Position numbers and translations under genes: made by a program | The notes under the pieces: model-generated | What the model was told of the DNA's origin: nothing | What the model saw: only the letters and a program-made list of their open reading frames with translations | The model's database searches: none | Part shown: positions 60,201 through 64,000 of the stretch, one piece after another | Layout of the letters: every line of letters begins with the position of its first letter | How positions within the stretch are numbered: the stretch's first letter is position 1 | From: Lepidurus packardi | Taxonomy: Eukaryota > Arthropoda > Branchiopoda > Notostraca > Triopsidae | DNA: 64,000 bases | Reading direction: 5' to 3' | NCBI GenBank assembly: GCA_023053545.1 | Contig: JAKZAN010000001.1 | Coordinates: forward strand, 7,460,565 to 7,524,564

Positions 60201-63200
60201 GGGTTCAAATTTGGGCAAATTTGGGCAAATTGTGGTGATATCTGCTTTTCAGAACCAAAAGAAGTGTAGGGAATTTGACGGCAATTAGCTATCGGTTTAT
60301 TTTTTTATAGCTATTGATTTTCTTACGCAAGGCTTCGGCAAAACATAACAAACTTCAGTGCCATCTGTGATTGTTTCGTATCAATAAGCTAAGGTATACG
60401 AGAGCCTTAACTGAAATTGACTCGCTAATTTACTGTTTATTTGGAGTTAATTTACACTTGGGTTGATTTGGTTCCTATAGACGAATTACATCTAGTGATG
60501 GATGTATATCGTCCTCCGCTCTCCTTGTAATTGAAACTAATCTAGGGACTAAGGAAGGATTCAGATGTAGTCCTAGATCGATCAAAGAAAGAAATTTTTC
60601 ACTTTTTCGCGTCTTCCAAATCAAATTCGTGGTCGGTTTGGGTCTTCTTTTACTAAGGAAACTTTACATTTTTGTCTGAAAACCTTATCAGGGTTAGTAC
60701 ATTGATTTACTTAAGGAGTGTGGTAAATTTATCAATGAATATTTCTGATATAAGTAAATTAAGAAATGTTTCCCTTGTGTTTACAACATTTTTTGCTTAT
60801 GTTTAGAGCTCTGGGAATGGGCCTGGCAGTGGTAAAAGTCGGCAGAATCCTCCCGCGTTGGCCACGTCACCTCGTCCAGCTGATGCGCGTCCTGTGGAAT
60901 GTACGATTTGCCAACGCAAATTCAAAAATATCCCTGCTCTGAACGGCCACATGCGTTTGCACGGCGGCTACCTGAAAAAAGTAAGACCCTTGTTCTGAAA
61001 GTTGCTCCTTTTACCCGATTTGGGGAACCAAGTTGTGTCTTTACCATTTTAGGAATCTGAACCCAAGAAATCGGACAAGAAGGATCCTCAGTTGCCTCCT
61101 TTACAGACCGCGTCTGTTTCGGTCCGCGCACTCATTGAAGAGAAGATCATCCAACGGCGCAGTGCGGCCAATCCCTTATTCGCGGCCCAGCTCCAGAGCC
61201 ACGCCTCCAGTGCTACCGAAACTACTACAACGACTTCGAATACTAGCGCCATTACTGCTACCAACCACACGTCACCCTCAGCAGACGTCATGTCTATGAA
61301 CTTAGACGCGGCAACGGTAGCGCAGTTGAGCCAGACACCTGGTTCCTCGAACCAGAACAAAAATCACCACGAAAATACAGATCCTATGGACTCGATGGGC
61401 GAGTCCGGGCTTTCGCATGCTGTGATGGATTTTAGTTATGAAGGATTGCAGCCGCTGAGTCCTGAAACACTAAACCGGGCTTTGGAAGTCAACGAAACTC
61501 CAAGTGACAGCCCGGGTGAAGTGGATTCTAGCCTCAATTTCCAACGTAAATAGCTGTTTTTCTTAAAAATAAAATAAAAGTCTGTTTCTCCTTTCAAGTC
61601 TCAAGAGGTATATGCTTTCAGTCTCCGAAATGGAGTGAATTATAATATATACATGAACTGTGTGTAATCTAATGTGTTCTGTTTTTCTTTTCTTTTTTCA
61701 CATGGTTCGTGAAGCCAATAACATTAACTACAATTCCTTGCTCGAAGACGACGTGTTGCACGCGTCCTTGTTACTTCAAGACGTGGACGGCTTAGGAGAC
61801 TACTCGTTACATTTACCTGACATGGATCCTGCTCAATCCCGCCTCTTGCAAGCCACCTTACAGCAATATTTAGTGGGCGCTGACGACTCAGATTTGCCTA
61901 CGGAAGCCACGCCCATGCCTTCCCACCACGCCTTCCTTCCAGATATGGATCCAGCTTCGTTTTTCTTCGCTACGCCGCCTTCGTCCACGTCGTCTTCATC
62001 GTCGCTGGGCTGCCTCGCAGACGCACATATCACAGCGCATGCGTCCTCCTCCGCCCTGGGAGGAGGCGGAGCCCTACCTCCGCCCTATTTTCCCGCCACG
62101 CCCACTCTGGATAATGCCCTCATCGACCCTTTCATGATGGATGAACCCCATTCCAATGCCCTCATGTGGGCCAGTCCTGAAGACGCTCAATACTTAACTG
62201 TGCCATGCCCCGCCCTCTCCCACACCCGTACTTCCAACCACACCCACAATGAAAACAACCAAACGGCGCTCCTTCTAGAGCCTTGGGCGACCTCGCCCAA
62301 CCCAGTAGTGTCCTTCGCCACGGCCGTTTCCACGCCCACTCCCACGCCGTCGGGCAAACTCTTAAGAGCGTTGGCGTTGAAAAACAGTCAGAAAGAGAAG
62401 AAAGCCAAAAAGGAGAAAGTCAAGCCATTGAAACTGAAAATTGAAAAAGGAGCAAAACAGCGACCGAGTGCATGTAGTGCCGGAAACGAAAGACGAGCAT
62501 ATTGGACCGGTTTTCCTTCGCTCTTGCGAAATCCCAAAGGCTTGGCCGCGAATGGCCTCGCTGTGACCAGTTACACGCCGGCGCCTTGTTTGGACCCACG
62601 GAGGTTAACAAGGGGATGCTATTACACATATTGGCGGACGGTTGAAGGGGGGCCAGGAGCGGAAACGAGGACTGAAGTGGCTACTGGGACCGTAAAAGTG
62701 GCGCGCAATCGACCACGGATCCATGTAGGCAATTCCTTCCAATGCAGTATCCCGAGCTGGAATCCTTCCATTGCCGGCAAAGATTCCTTTTATGATTATG
62801 ATGGGGACGCAGAGCGGCTAGAAGCTGGAGAGCAAGACGAATTGTGCTGGAGCCCTGAGATTGAGGAACGTATAGGAACAAAACAAGGTATTGACCAATC
62901 CGAATTAATAATTATACTCCTGTTGGATAATTACATTTCTAGAATTTGGAACCATTAAACGGTATTCTGAAAGAAACTAGCTTTTAAATAATGACAAAAA
63001 GTATCTGTTTACACAGAATTGGTGAAAAATTGGGGTATTTTCGTGGTGTCCCGTTGAAAATTACTCTTGCATTAGATGTATTGTTCCCCATCGAAATTCA
63101 TAGAACACGTGTGGTATTTGTAAGGCTTCGAAAGGTTATTAGCGACTTTATGCTATTTTTTAGTTCGCTGTAAGAGGACTTAATGCTAAGACATTAATTC

Positions 63201-64000
63201 ATGAAACGAACTTGGGAGAGTTAAATAAAGAGGGGTTAATGAGGCCGAGTTTGTGTATCATAAAACTGTGTAGGTTATACTTAGAGCGTGAAGGTGAGGG
63301 ATAGGTAGCTTTTTTTTTACCAGTTTGGGTCTAAAGCTATCTGTGTGGATGCTTGGGTATTAGGTTATTTCCGGTCTGAAAATTGTTTCTCCTGAGCTAA
63401 TTGTTTGTTTGTCTTCTTTTGTTTTTTAAAAATTAGTGGAGCAGTTTTTACTCTGGAGCCAAGGCCAATTGCCCTGTGGACCGAAGACAACCGAAGAAGC
63501 CTTGACGTGTTTGAGCCGCTGCCAAAATGTCTCCCAAGCCAAGTTACGCCTTCTAGGAATGCATAGCTCAGCGTCGGCTGGCAGAAGCTCCGCCCATATC
63601 CTTTGGTCCGCTACTGATATCGAACGTTTTACCAAGGCCTTAGCGAGTACAACAAAAGATTTTACGGCCGTGGCGCAACAGGTATAAACTTCATTCATAA
63701 TTCATTTTCTTGCGCTTATTTAGAAGTCTTCTAATCTTTCAAGAATTCTTTAAAGTTTTCTACAAAAAGCTGAGAGATGACATGCGAAATTCAAATATTT
63801 AAAAATTAGTGAGACTTTGATTCTTAAATGGTCATTTGAAATGTTGACAACTTAAAGTGCATCCCGTTGTACACATTTATACCTTATTAATAAGGTGTTA
63901 TTTCCTCGCAGGTACACGGCAAAAGCAGAGAAGATTGCATCAGATTTTATTACACGTGGAAACGGGCGAGTGCCCAAGATTACAGACGAGTGCAAGGTGT
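57235..64000 (+). CDS. MIDEAS/TRERF1/ZNF541-type zinc finger-ELM2-SANT protein (5' part, at least 1,205 aa)
   Basis: Exons 57235-57258, 57642-57750, 57834-58148, 58681-59035, 59111-59750, 60807-60980, 61053-61545, 61715-62887, 63437-63681 and 63912-64000 (continues beyond the window); phases close. The start is MAAVNAVQ. C2H2 fingers: [34 protein letters not shown] and [19 protein letters not shown], then a separate [27 protein letters not shown]-type motif ([11 protein letters not shown]) and an ELM2 domain ([15 protein letters not shown]) follow, then a SANT domain ([31 protein letters not shown]). ELM2-SANT pairs recruit HDAC1/2; this order identifies the MiDAC scaffold family, which deacetylates histones with DNTTIP1. 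Long Ser/Thr/Pro linkers are typical. Which vertebrate paralogue it equals cannot be told. Confidence 0.88.

Noticed and set aside
61660..61714. Start of the 432-codon open frame at 61660 as a separate gene
   Set aside because: The first 18 codons are a pyrimidine-rich acceptor region; the frame joins exon 7 of the zinc-finger gene in phase at 61715.

Overview
This window is animal nuclear DNA with many spliceosomal introns, mostly 50-90 bp with clean GT/AG borders. It looks like an arthropod and perhaps a crustacean: it has a BEL/Pao retrotransposon, hAT elements, and a compact cysteine-rich receptor that resembles insect Grindelwald. The species cannot be fixed from sequence alone. Gene models were built by joining exons by hand and checking that the phase closed at every junction.

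Layout. Position 1-93 (-) may be the first exon of a divergent gene. 518-4221 (+) is an ataxin-7 homologue (SAGA deubiquitinase module). 5107-6119 (-) is an unknown proline-rich protein and 6696-7609 (-) a short-chain dehydrogenase; both carry single-base frame breaks. From about 7.9 to 35.1 kb lies a tandemly duplicated block in the order HOP2 - DGAT2 - cysteine-rich receptor - MADF/Myb-like gene. Unit 1 (about 8.3-25.4 kb) is ruined: HOP2 has stops, DGAT2 is reduced to one exon, the receptor is broken by a hAT element, and a DUF4806/DUF4218-type DNA transposon and a BEL element sit inside. Unit 2 (about 25.4-35.1 kb) keeps intact DGAT2 (341 aa), receptor (508 aa) and Myb/MADF-like gene (314 aa), with only a fragment of HOP2.

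35.8-38.0 kb (+) is atlastin (538 aa). GFM2, the mitochondrial ribosome-release factor (-, 751 aa), and TBC1D23 (+, 730 aa) are transcribed away from each other. An 8.34-kb Mutator-like element with long inverted ends and a perfect 11-bp flanking direct repeat sits in the roughly 200 bp that once separated them. It encodes an OTU protease/zinc-finger/DNA-binding protein and a PHD-finger ORF but lacks a recognisable transposase core. From 57.2 kb to the end is the 5' part of a MIDEAS/TRERF1/ZNF541-type zinc finger-ELM2-SANT gene (HDAC complex scaffold), which runs off the window.

The host genes are unrelated housekeeping and signalling genes, not a pathway cluster. The structural interest lies in the tandem duplication, the mobile elements that landed in it, and the element in the GFM2/TBC1D23 promoter.
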